Assembly: GCA_012656075.1 (NCBI GenBank)
Contig: JAAKBF010000390.1
Location: 744,001-808,000 of the forward strand
Direction of reading: 5' to 3'
From: Phytophthora hibernalis
Lineage: Eukaryota > Oomycota > Peronosporomycetes > Peronosporales > Peronosporaceae
Length of the DNA: 64,000 nt
This document shows positions 22,601-32,309 of this stretch, piece after piece; position 1 is the stretch's first letter, and each line of letters starts with the position of its first letter. A program made the translations under genes and the position numbers. Under the pieces are notes generated by a model. The model was not told where the DNA came from. It saw nothing but the letters and a program-made list of their open reading frames with translations, and ran no database searches.

Positions 22601-23174
22601 GGTTCGTGCTTGCCTGCATAGTGATTTTCGGTTCGCTATGAGCTATTGTACAGTACGACATTGAAGCGTTTGTCGGGGGTGCTGGATACGCTGCAGGGAT
22701 TGACGAAACTCGCGATTAGCTGCAGTCGATGATTGCCCAAGAGGTTTGTTCTACTCGCTGATCGATTGCTGAGGTTTGAGATTGATCCTGAAATTCTAGG
22801 TGTGTCCGACAGGTAGAGGCCCGTTCGCGCATTGTGCTGGGAGGCTTCAGTCAGGGCGGAGCTGTGTCGTACTGTAGTATTTCACGAGGTTCCAAACCAA
22901 GCAGCCCATCGGTGGCATCATGGTGCTCTCGTCCTTCATCCCCAGAGAAAAGGTGGGTCCTGGTCTCTTTGACTTGGAATGAGGAGGGAGAATTGACATG
23001 TGCGACTGTTGTTTCCCCCAGGAATTCGAGTTCGCGCCCGAGACGGTTAACGTTCCGCTGTTGATTTGCCACGGCGACGCAGACTCGCGCGCTCGCTACT
23101 AGTGCGCGCAGAAGTCCAAGCAGAGACTGGCCGACGCTAGGGTGAAGGACATCACGTTCCACACGTACCCGAAC

Positions 23175-23844
23175 GGAACATTATCACCAGGGACCACAAA
23201 TCCATCACATATTTTCATCAGGGACCACAAAGCATAATCGTCGATGTTGGATCTATTTCACCCTGCCTACACTGTCGATCAGTTCGACACTTCGTTCAGC
23301 AACGATAAGATTGAAGTACCCCTGAAGAGCGATCTCCATCGAAAAGATACCATCACCCCTCCACCAATTTTCCGGCAGAGTGGATCAATTCGACTGTCTC
23401 GCGGAGCTGAAGACCCGCGTCGCATTCCTAGTAGAGGAGATATTCCAGAGGCATCCATGCCTATTCATACGGTTCCTATAGAAGGTACGAGCTCAACGCA
23501 CCTAAGCGGCTTGCTTGAGCACTTTGCTAGCCAAGTCAGCGGTGCGAAGAAAAGATGAGGAAACCTTATACCGGTACGTGCCATTTGTGCGGGAAAGCTG
23601 ATGGTCACAATGGGGCTATGTGTCCGTATCGTGCTGCGGCAGTACTGCTGGAAGTGACATCGTTGGTGGCGAGTAAGTCGGATTATTTTTGAACGAACTA
23701 TAGCATGTCCAAACATCGTTAATACAATGCATGTTTTGTTGTGTCAGTTGCTTACCCAGTTGTTCACCTACTCGACTGTGATTATGCTTTGTGGTCCCTG
23801 ATGAAAATATGTGATGGATTTGTGGTCCCTGGTGATAATGTTCC
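23175..23844 (+). mobile_element. Small MULE-like element with TIRs and 10-bp target duplication
   Basis: A 670-bp element with terminal inverted repeats of about 65 bp: the left end GGAACATTATCACCAGGGAC is the reverse complement of the right end. The flanks 23165-23174 and 23845-23854 are both GTACCCGAAC, a perfect 10-bp duplication, and the thioesterase reading continues across it. Target duplications of 8-11 bp and long TIRs are hallmarks of Mutator-like elements. The TIRs contain a subterminal doublet of AGGGACCACAAA. It carries one short gene, no recognisable DDE transposase, and is probably non-autonomous. Confidence 0.85.
23244..23692 (+). CDS. Short zinc-knuckle ORF inside the MULE-like element
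   Basis: About 150 residues if one missing base near 23553 (an AAAA run) is allowed for. The N-terminal part is open from 23244, ends in SGLLEHFASQVSGAKK, and then changes frame. The second part contains CHLCGKADGHNGAMC, a CX2CX5HX4C zinc-knuckle-like motif (first Cys codon 23579), one residue longer between Cys and His than the retroviral knuckle. Related segments (GLLEHFARQVIGAKKK and KCPNC...PAGSDIISG) occur at the right end of the large element near 59.5-59.9 kb. The function is unknown; a DNA-binding accessory protein or the N-terminus of a lost transposase are both possible. Confidence 0.55.
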
Positions 23845-24128
23845 GTACCCGAACCTGGACCGCACGTCGTCTCCACAGGAGATCAAGGACATCCAGGCTG
23901 GCTGGGCCGTGTGTTGCCTGCCTCAGAACCGAAGCAGGAACTGAACTGCGCAGCCTACAGACTGCGAAATGTGTATTTCGCAAAAGTTTTCAATACATAA
24001 ACACGTAAACCCTGCGAGATTACTTGAGACGTCGATTACTTTAGACTTGAGACTCTTCCCTGCGATTACTTGAGATAGGATGCATATGCATGTACTTGTT
24101 GATCCCTGACACCGCGTCTCCCTTGTTT

Positions 24129-24146
24129 CTCATTCTCAAAGTTTCT
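24129..24146 (+). promoter_or_regulatory. Inr/FPR core promoter of the aldo-keto reductase
   Basis: CTCATTCTCAAAGTTTCTC lies about 45 bases before ATG 24182. It is a close match to the oomycete initiator plus flanking promoter region (TCATTYY...CAATTT-like). Confidence 0.55.
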
Positions 24147-24181
24147 CTCTACTGAACAACAACCTACCTACCCAATCAACC

Positions 24182-25237
24182 ATGGCTGCAACGACCAAGA
24201 TGACCTATCGCTTCCTCGGTGACTCTGGCCTGCTGGTGTCCAAGCTCGCGCTCGGCTCGTGGATGTTCTACGACGAAAAGTACACGGTGGACGCCTGGTA
24301 CAAGATGATGACGACGGCGTTCAAGCACGGAGTCAACTTCTTCGACAACGCCGAGTCGTACGGCAACGGACACGCTGAGGTCCTCATGGGCAGCGCCATC
24401 AAGAAGGGCATCGCTGATGGCGTGTGGTCCCGCGAAGACCTGGTCATCACGACCAAAATGTTCCTCGGGTCTAAAGGCTACATGGTCTGTGGTCCCAACG
24501 ACCAAGGCGTTGGTCGAAAGCACATTGTAGAGGGTACGAAAGCCTCTTTACGCCGCCTGCAGCTCGACTACGTGGACGTCATCTTCTGCCACCGCCCGGA
24601 GCCCTACACGCCCATGGAGGAGACTGTCCGTGCCATGAACTTCGTCATTGAGCAAGGTTGGGCCTTCTACTGGGGCACCAGTCAATGGCTTGCGTCCGAC
24701 ATCCACGAAGCGTGCGAAATCGCCGACCGCCTCGGCTTGATCCGCCCCATTGTCGAGCAACCGCAGTACAACATTTTCACTCGCAACAAAGTTGAGTTCG
24801 AGTTCGTCGACCTGTACAAAAAGTACAAGCTGGGGCTCACGACTTGGGCTCCGCTGGCGTACGGCACCTTGTCGGGCAAGTACAGTGGTGGCATTCCTGA
24901 CGGCTCCCGCTTCTCTGACAAGGCGTTCGCTGCTCGTCAACTTGTGCCGAGCTTCGAAGAGCGTGTTCAAATGGCCACAAAGCTTCATGCAATTGCTGCG
25001 GATCTCGGCTGCTCCCTTCCGCAGCTTGCTACTGCGTGGTGCGTCTCTAACGAGAACGTGTCTACCGTCATGATCGGCGCTAGTCGCCCGGAACAGCTCG
25101 AGGAGAACCTCAAGGCACTGGAGTTCGTGGAGAAAGTGACGCCAGAGGTGATGGCCAAGATCGATGCCATCGCCAAGTTTGAGCCAACTGTCCCGGAGCT
25201 GGACGTGCTTGCTAAAATCCGTGGCAGACACCTGTAA
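24182..25237 (+). CDS. Aldo-keto reductase, Kv-beta/AKR6-like
   Basis: An intact 351-residue NADPH-dependent aldo-keto reductase with no frame break. The catalytic tetrad is complete: Asp55 and Tyr60 (FFDNAESYG), Lys92 (VITTK) and His137 (DVIFCHRPE). Later motifs (EQPQYNIFTR, the substrate/cofactor loop TTWAPLAYGTLSGKY, and TVMIGASRPEQLEENLKAL) match the subfamily of voltage-gated K+ channel beta subunits and related plant and microbial reductases. It likely reduces aldehydes or ketones in the cytosol; whether it binds a channel cannot be seen. The CAACC-rich leader and nearby initiator give a 5' UTR of about 45 nt. It is a healthy single-copy gene between a disrupted thioesterase and a LINE. 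Confidence 0.92.
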   Translation: MAATTKMTYRFLGDSGLLVSKLALGSWMFYDEKYTVDAWYKMMTTAFKHGVNFFDNAESYGNGHAEVLMGSAIKKGIADGVWSREDLVITTKMFLGSKGYMVCGPNDQGVGRKHIVEGTKASLRRLQLDYVDVIFCHRPEPYTPMEETVRAMNFVIEQGWAFYWGTSQWLASDIHEACEIADRLGLIRPIVEQPQYNIFTRNKVEFEFVDLYKKYKLGLTTWAPLAYGTLSGKYSGGIPDGSRFSDKAFAARQLVPSFEERVQMATKLHAIAADLGCSLPQLATAWCVSNENVSTVMIGASRPEQLEENLKALEFVEKVTPEVMAKIDAIAKFEPTVPELDVLAKIRGRHL

Positions 25238-25379
25238 ACGATCAAATGCTCGTTCAATTCAGCCACGCGGTTAAAACAAAGTAAGCGACAGAATGAATAG
25301 TAGATTGAGCTGAAGTTTTAATTTAATACTTCAAATACCGGTATGTAAGTCTCGTGTATTTATGTTAATATATATACCG

Positions 25380-25417
25380 TACTTGAACGTAGCAAATACA
25401 TGGACTACAGTAGTATT
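25380..25417 (+). repeat. 38-bp inverted repeat, left member
   Basis: TACTTGAACGTAGCAAATAC... through TAGTATT is the reverse complement of 32042-32079 with one mismatch. The pair brackets 6.7 kb containing the LINE, a decayed membrane-protein gene and a MITE. Confidence 0.75.
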
Positions 25418-25546
25418 AAAATACTACTTTGCAAATACAGACTACAGTAATATTAAATTCTCCGGAATACACCTGTCATATTTTGCCATCGTCAGGATAC
25501 GCATCCGGAAAATTCTGATTAGCTACTATTGACGCTGCATACAATC

Positions 25547-25562
25547 TTAGATGAAGAGGCTT
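25547..25562 (+). repeat. LINE target-site duplication, left
   Basis: TTAGATGAAGAGGCTT is repeated exactly at 30653-30668. Confidence 0.8.
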
Positions 25563-25590
25563 CAGCACTGAGACGAAACGGCAGGAGTTT

Positions 25591-26193
25591 TTGCGGGCTT
25601 TCCGGTGCAACGATGAGCATGGTAGACATGATGTTACCTGTCTCCAAGAGACCCATGTGGACGCTGATGAGGTCGACCATATTGAGCGTCATCATGCACG
25701 CACGTGGGTTTTAGGAACGGTGACCAGGATGACAAACTTTCATACTGGTCTCCGTCCAATGACAAGAAATGTGGTGTGGCCATTCTCATCGACCCTTATG
25801 GTCACCTTAAGGCGGTCAAACCGATCATGCAGATGGAGCAACCACTTCATGGCTGTGACGGGCACCTACGCAGGAAGCACAATGCTGATTATGTGCGTTC
25901 ACGCGCCACATCAACCGCTCAGGAAGCATACTACCGACGCCTTGGACACCTTGACCTCTCCGGTAGACAAGATAGTGGTTGGCGGCGATTTCAACTGTAC
26001 ACTGGATTCTAGGCTCGATCGCAGGTGGTACCGAAGGACCTTGGACCACGAGTCTCCGGATTTGCTGGCGACATGGGGGCTGGTGGACGCGATGGCGCCG
26101 CCGAACGACGTGGCCCACCTGGATATGGACGACTACTACGACGCTACGCATACCTACAAGTACACTCCCCTCTGGAGCGGAAGCCACAGCTAG
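25591..26193 (+). pseudogene. LINE endonuclease domain fragment
   Basis: The segment encodes the C-terminal two thirds of an exonuclease-endonuclease-phosphatase fold: DVTCLQETHVD at the start and VVGGDFNCTLDS (active-site GDFN) at 25975-26010, followed by WGLVDAMAP. The frame changes after 26190. The N-terminal strand with its catalytic Asn is missing. Confidence 0.75.
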
Positions 26194-26898
26194 ACTTGAC
26201 CGCTGGTACGTGTCGGCGCCCTTGGTGGAATGGGTTGCGGAGGTAGAGGTGGAGCGATCCAGTACACAGGCATATCATTGCCCTGTCCGACTGCACTTGA
26301 GAAGCCCAACGGATCCTGTTCGCGTACGGCGGCCCGCGGTCGTCAATCCCACCCCTCCAATTGCACACGAAGCGGTTCGGGAGGCACGCTACATCGGCTC
26401 AAACAGTTTCTAGCGGAGATGCCGGAGAATGGCATGGACGCCCAGGAATGGGCGGACGAGTGGGACATGCTGAAAATTACCATTCGGAGAGAGACCCTGG
26501 CCATTATCAAGCAGAGAAGAAATACGGCAAGGGCGTCAAACAAGCAAAGGATGCGACGTCTGCTTCGGCAAGAGAAACGTTTGCGGGAGGCCGCGCGAGG
26601 GCACATGCCTTCGGTGGAGACCGTCACCGATAACTTTGACGTCCTCATCTTGGACGACGGATACGGTGGAACCCCTTGCAACGGGTGCGCCACGCCATCA
26701 CGAAGTGCACGCAAAACCGAGCGCAGATGCAGCAACGACGTCTATTTCGAGAAGGTGGCCACCAGACGGGCAAGACGACAAAGACGTTTTTAGGCGTGTT
26801 AGCAACAAATACGCGGACAAAGAAATTCACCTACTGGATGCGGCTGCAGGCCATCCGGCCAGAGGCGTCCACGAGAAAGCGGACACCCTAGCGGACGC

Positions 26899-27790
26899 GT
26901 GGATGCCGATCTTCCAGCAACCAGCATCAGCAGCGGGCAGCCGACAGACGGTGCTCCAATGGCTAGGCGACAGAGGCACCTACTGCAGGATCTCAAGCGG
27001 CCGTTTACGGAAGCCGAGGTGGCTGCGGCTTTCGGCGCCTCTAAGAGGGGGAAGGCATGTGGACCGGACCGACTCGGCAATGACTGGTACCGAGATCACG
27101 CAGACGCACTCATTCCCATCCTGCTTCGGCTGTTCAAGTGTTGGTATCCGGCGGGGACCTTTCCAGATTCATTTCTGGAAGCGGACATATTCTGCTTACG
27201 GAAGAGCGGAGCCGTCCAAAGTCCGCTGAACTTCAGACCATTAGCGCTACTAGATACGGATTATAAGATCCTCACCCGTATCCTCGCTACACGGACATGC
27301 TGGAAACTCCCGCACATCGTCCACCCAAATCAAAATGGCTTCGTCCCATTGCTAACGATACACTCCACCATCGATCTTTTCACGGCGGCGCAGGAGGCGC
27401 CAACACTGACCCGGTGATGGCGGCAGCGCTGGCGCTCCTATTGGACTTCTGCAAGGCCTACGGTTCAGTTGACAGAGAATTTCTTTTCGAGGTGCTGGAG
27501 TGGCTGGGGTGCCCGCCTGAGTATGTGGCAGCGATGAGAGGACTACATACGGGGACGAAGGTCAGGTTCCTGGCGAATAGCTTCCGATCCAGATGGGTGG
27601 ATGTGACCTGTATCATTAGGCAAGGCTGCCCTCTGTCCCCACTGCTATTTTTACTGGTCTTGGAAGCGCTTTACCGCCGGATAGATAACGACCCACACTT
27701 ACAAGGCGTGGTCCTGCGCAGCCCCGCTGGCCAGGTGCAACTGAAGGTTGGGGCTACGCCGATGACACGGCGAGTTACGTGCGATAGGGG
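26899..27790 (+). pseudogene. LINE reverse transcriptase domain
   Basis: RT landmarks in order are KRGKACGPDRLGNDWY, LNFRPLALLDTDYKILTRILATR, HPNQNGFVP, then in a second frame LLDFCKAYGSVDREFLFEVL (first catalytic Asp), IRQGCPLSPLLF, and in a third frame GYADDT at about 27752-27769 (catalytic YADD). The two frame changes fall near 27400 and 27740. Confidence 0.85.
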
Positions 27791-29317
27791 GACGAAGTGT
27801 ACATTGTCATGGAGATCACCAGGCTCTTCGCACTTGCATCAGGGCTGAAGCTAAATGAGGCGAAGACATTAGTCATAGCGCTCAATCCTGCGGCTGTGAC
27901 GACGACAACGAACCTACCGAGCCCGCTCAAGGTGCAGTGTGCCACTCAACTGTCACGGTAGTTGGGAGTACCAGTCGGCAGCGTTCCAGATGTGGTGTAT
28001 ACTCGGCAACTCGCCAGGACCCTGTTGGTGACCAGGCTCGCGTTGGCGGCAAGGAAAACAATGACCGCAGACCAGTGAAGCCTCGTCGTGATGGCAGTGA
28101 TAATTCCTAAGCTGCTCTACATTGGGCGGCACCAATGGCCGACCCGCCAGATCATCCTGGCTTTTCAGCGAATGATAAAAACTTTGTTTGGCACGCACGC
28201 TTCACAGAAGGCACAGTTAACGGAAGGGCGTGGCTGAACGGTCATGTGGCGGCCCTGCCACGGAAACATGGGGGCCTCGCAATACCGGATCTGAAAACTG
28301 AGCTCCTTGCGCTAGCGGCGGTGACTGTGAACAAATGGACCATTCACGCCGACATGACCACCCAGATTATCGGCGAGGTGCTGGCCAGCCGGGGGTCCGA
28401 CCAGACTGTACGTATCCCCAAGACACACACCTCCTCCAGCAAGTGACAAACGACTCAGGGGGACACTGTGGACAACAGGGACACAGTTATGCAACAATTA
28501 CGGGGAGTGGACATGCACTTGGATAAAGCGGCTACGGTGATCGCCCTACACGGTGTCCTGCACTTCCGCGGACCAATTCCGCTCCAATGGCATGGCCGCC
28601 GCCTAGAGGTGGACACAACCCCTCTGCAAGGCCCGTTATGGTGGAAGTGCGTTGCAACTGAGGCAGCAAACCATGGGGCCTTTTGTGTGGAATGGCTCCT
28701 TACTTGGTACTATCCGAAGCTCGGCTGTACACTGAGACTGGGAGGGTCGTCACTCTCACAGGGCGGTTCAGGAAACTATGTCACAAGGGACAACAGCTCA
28801 AAGATGTTATCCATTGGACTTGGAATGCCCAAGCCACCGTTACCAAGACGGCAAAACGGCAAATCGGGTACTTGGTCAAGCTCCTACTATTGAATTATGC
28901 GCAGCTTCTCCTACCAGGTGGGCATAGCGGCCGGGTGCGCTACCACACTACAGACGAAGGGCACGTACAGATCAACCGGAACCTCACCACGGACCGACAC
29001 TTGATCCAACTGGGCGAGGACGTTGGCCTGCAGGGCGGGAGCAATCAGGTTACGTCGCACCGGGAACTTATATTGCCTATGCAGGCGGAGGTCAGCGAGA
29101 CAACGCACATCACTGCGGTGCACCCACACCCCAGACTGACTCGGATGGTATGCTTGTGGGCGGGGAACCGACGCTGGCAGATGTCACGACGGGCTTGCAA
29201 ACTGATATTGGGCAAACAGGCTGTGGACAAGGGGCTCAGCATTGGCGCAACGAGTCGGGAGAGGTAGAACCCGCTGAGTGACGCTGCGGCTGCGGCTGCA
29301 GGACTGGACAAGCTAGC

Positions 29318-30420
29318 ATGGCGCAGGGTCCGACGGATAGTTGGGCTCAACCCGTGGGGGAGCAACTACTCCTCCGGATCAAGCTCCATGCGATCTCGGT
29401 GTACAACCCCGTCTCTGCCGGTCTGGAATGTCCACACGAAAGGTGCCAACAAAGCGGCCGGACGGACCTTCATCACGTTTTATGGGAGTGTCCTGCTGCC
29501 AGCCAACTGAGAGAAATGTTTCTACGGAGGTGGCAATCAGCGGGCCTACGGCGTCACTCTTACGAAGAAGCCATCTTCGCTTTGACGCTACCGGAAGTGC
29601 CAAAGGGCATCACGAGGGTGACCGGCCAAATCATCGCAATTTTCTCGGCAGACCAGACGGAAGAGCTGGGGGACACTGTGGAAAGGATCATCCAGAACTG
29701 CTGGAGCTTGAGCTCTACGTTATATCTACTCGCGGTCTGGAGGTGGCGCGTGGCGCATTTCGACCCCACAATGATGTTACGCCAACCTACCACGCCGCCG
29801 GCCTGAAAACAAGACTCCGACACGGGCACGCGGACGTAAGCAGGGATGTAAAGACGGCGGTGGAGCCAAAGCTCACTGCACAACTAGGCGCCGCTATCTG
29901 TGCTGTATTGGGGGATGTCTGGGACGGTCCTTGTCCGTCGGTACAAGGCCACGGCCATTGCTATGTCGTCATCTTCGCAGGGAGTACCGTTGGGGCTACC
30001 AAGACTGGCAGTAGCGCAACGTTGGTGGTGAAAGTGCACAAGACGACAGGGGCTTACACGCTGATGTACGCTTGTAGTGACCACTACAGAGGGACGAACC
30101 TGGGACCACTCAACTCGAACCAACTAGGCCTTCTCAAAGGACTGCACAGATGCCACACGAATCACTGGGGACCCGTACACGAAACGGGGATAACAAGACT
30201 GCCATACAACAGCTAACCATGCGGACACCTCCACGGGCGAAACACCTTAAGGGTACATACTGGAAGACGCGGAGAGCGGCGGATGCTGTGGCGGTCACCA
30301 GTTGGATAACCCAGGAGCGAGAATGCAACTGAACAGCACGAGAATTGGAGAGAATGGCGGAGACTACGGAACAGCGCATGGAATGCGGCAGAAAGCCCGA
30401 CAGCAGGGGAACCTGGGCGG
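29318..30420 (+). pseudogene. LINE C-terminal Cys/His motif and RNase H domain
   Basis: ECPHERCQQSGRTDLHHVLWEC (29433-29500) is the CX4C...H...C type motif that follows the RT in many LINEs. After a further 350 bp an RNase H-like domain starts: VIFAGSTVGATKTGSSATLVV, NSNQLGLLKGLHRCH (Glu region shifted), then GDNKTAIQQ in a second frame and ADAVAVTSWIT near the end. The domain is recognisable but split between two frames. Confidence 0.7.
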
Positions 30421-30815
30421 GCATCATGGAATATCTACAAGAGAATGTGAGACACTGGGTGAAATCCTACGAGACTTCGACTGCGTCAACGGCCGTTGTG
30501 GACGCAGTGTAACACACAGGGTGGGTCGGCACCCGGCACTTTGCCAAATAGGCCGACCAATCACTCACTGATAGCATTTCTGGCATCGGACGGGCATGGT
30601 CATTAGGTGGCGTTAGCTTAGGGTAATTGACATTAATGTACCTCACTTCAAATTAGATGAAGAGGCTTTGGTTGAGGATAGTAGCAGAATTGTCAGGATG
30701 CGATTCCTGAGCTCGATGCCGACGAATACAGTACTTGAAGTAATTGGAATTCCAAAATAAAGCACGTGCGCAGGCACGATTTCAACATGCTACAGTGCTT
30801 GCTACCTAAGCTCTA

Positions 30816-31500
30816 CTAATCGTTTGATAGTAGACGCATGAGATAGTTGAAGATGTTGTAGCTGCATGCTAGCACCACGTGCGCGTAGGCGACCGTGGTG
30901 GTGTGCAGCTCGAAAAGCAGCTCCACGACGCTGTTTGAAGCGTGGTGGAAACAGAACTTGGCGAGCACGTCCCGAAGATTATCGCCCTCCACGAATCCGG
31001 TGCCCCTTGAATCTCCCGGTTTGAGCTCTATGTGGAGCCGAGGTGACCAGCTCATGCTGCGTCATATGCTGGAGTACTGTGGTGGTAAAATTGTACCACA
31101 TCGCTGAAGTTCTTTCCTACGACACAAAGTGTGTGGGGATCGATGCAGAGTATGTTACTGACGAGGACGAAGTCGTACATGTAGATGATGTAGCCCTGTA
31201 AGAAGACAGCGTTTACTACGAGTAGGAGCGGCATCATTTTCGCAGGCAGCGGACAGCGGGCCGAAGTACTCGTAAATGTCCATGTCGTACACGGCCCACT
31301 GCACGAACAGCGTGATGAGGAATCCGTTGAGGACGAGGAGCAGCATGACGCCAATGTCTCAACATTTCTTGGAGAACGAGCGGAACTCAAGATTAGTCAT
31401 CCCAGCGACGACGCCACTGAAGCTGCCTCGCGCCATTTCCTTCTCGTCTTGAAAGTAGTGCTTGATGCGCAGGACCGCGAGGATTATCTAACAGACGCAC
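30816..31500 (-). pseudogene. Decayed multi-pass membrane protein
   Basis: On the minus strand, open segments in changing frames give hydrophobic helices: MLLLVLNGFLITLFVQWAVY (31346 down), AKMMPLLLVVNAVFLQGYII followed by YMYDFVLVSNILCIDP (about 31240-31150), and ELHTTTVAYAHVVLACSYN (about 30900). Upstream, FSGVVAGMTNLEFRSFSKKC then a stop adds more coding-like sequence. At least two frame changes and one stop break the chain. I do not recognise the family. Confidence 0.4.
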
Positions 31501-31567
31501 AATCTCCCACTTAGGTCGTCGCGGCGTTTCCTTAAGCGAGCGACGACATTCGTTCTGAACAACTCAA

Positions 31568-31948
31568 ATAAAATGTTAGGGGTACATTGAACGCGCTGTG
31601 ACATCACCTCGAGTCAATGCAGCGTTCCGTGAAGCCATGATCCACTTTAATCCGAGCCTCAGCCGCATAGCGACCGCCAGTTTCTTCTCAATGTTAGTAG
31701 CGACACCAATGGTGGTAGCTATAGCCGCCTTGCCTTTCACCCTGAAGTCTTCCTTCGGGTCTTGCTCTCAGCGGTGCACTTGCAAAGCGAGGCATACCTC
31801 TCCAAACTTAATATTAACCTCTCACTACTTATCATCCTGAAATCGCTATGCGACTGAGGCTCGGATTAAAGTGGATCATGGCTTCACGGAACGCTGCATT
31901 GACTCAAGATGATGTCACAGCGCGTTCAATGTACCCCTAACATTTTAT
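31568..31948. mobile_element. MITE-like inverted repeat with 105-bp arms
   Basis: The arms 31568-31672 and 31844-31948 are near-perfect reverse complements beginning ATAAAATGTTAGGGGTACAT. A 56-bp sequence inside the loop (31787-31842) recurs directly after the right arm (31949-32003), so the right arm is itself flanked by a direct duplication. No ORF of note; no clear short target duplication was found. Confidence 0.75.
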
Positions 31949-32041
31949 GCGAGGCATACCTCTCCAAACTTAATATTAAGCTCTCACTACTTATCATCCT
32001 GAAAAGTCCAACAGCCGTCCGGTAAATTCCGCCCACGAGTA

Positions 32042-32079
32042 AATACTACTGTAGTCCATGTATTTGCAACGTTCAAGTA
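32042..32079 (-). repeat. 38-bp inverted repeat, right member
   Basis: Reverse complement of 25380-25417 with one mismatch. Confidence 0.75.
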
Positions 32080-32255
32080 TGCTCACTCGCGGGATTTCTG
32101 GTTGCTGTCGGCTTGCCGTCAACCATTGTAGCCATCCTGTCCACCCTACAGTCCAATTTCATGCTTTGTTTTCCTTTGAATTCTGTACCCATTCTAATCC
32201 ACGAAATTGTTGTCGTTGATATTTCACTGCTCATTTTAAAATAGTGAAAATTGAT

Positions 32256-32297
32256 GCAGCATCAAAATAAACGGGTTAATGTTAATTTTGATGCTGC
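32256..32297. repeat. Short hairpin just upstream of the retroelement ORF
   Basis: GCAGCATCAAAAT (32256-32268) and its reverse complement at 32285-32297 form a 13-bp stem with a 16-nt loop. The surrounding AT-rich DNA has further short inverted matches (for example GTGAAA/TTTCAC). Confidence 0.5.
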
Positions 32298-32309
32298 CAA
32301 AAATTAACA

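Larger units (their letters stand above)
22650..23943 (+). pseudogene. Acyl-protein thioesterase (APT-like), interrupted
   Basis: The alpha/beta-hydrolase motif VLGGFSQGGAVSY (nucleophile elbow GFSQG) lies at about 22834-22872. Upstream, AGIDETRD then a TAG stop then LQSMIAQE fits the preceding helix, joined by an intron-like GTTTGT...CCGACAG. Downstream are GGIMVLSSFIP, an intron GTGGGT...CCCCAG (about 22954-23020), EFEFAPETVNVPLLICHGDADS (catalytic Asp region), an in-frame TAG near 23099, and DITFHTYPN. There the 670-bp element (23175-23844) is inserted, and the C-terminal coding DNA resumes after it (to about 23943). APTs remove palmitate from proteins. Two stops plus the insertion make this a pseudogene. 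The N-terminal region with the first exons is not present. Confidence 0.75.
25563..30652 (+). mobile_element. Non-LTR retrotransposon (LINE) with APE endonuclease, RT and C-terminal RNase H
   Basis: The 5.1-kb element is bounded by an exact 16-bp target duplication (25547-25562 and 30653-30668). Its order is apurinic-type endonuclease, reverse transcriptase, a Cys/His motif, then RNase H, all on the plus strand. The 5' end starts inside the endonuclease (near DVTCLQETH), so the copy is 5'-truncated as is usual for LINEs. Frames are broken many times. I do not see a poly-A tail. The RNase H at the C-terminus places it with LINEs of the I/Tad/R1-like group that carry this domain. Confidence 0.85.

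Noticed and set aside
24548..25231. 227-residue minus-strand ORF
   Set aside because: Antisense of the intact aldo-keto reductase.
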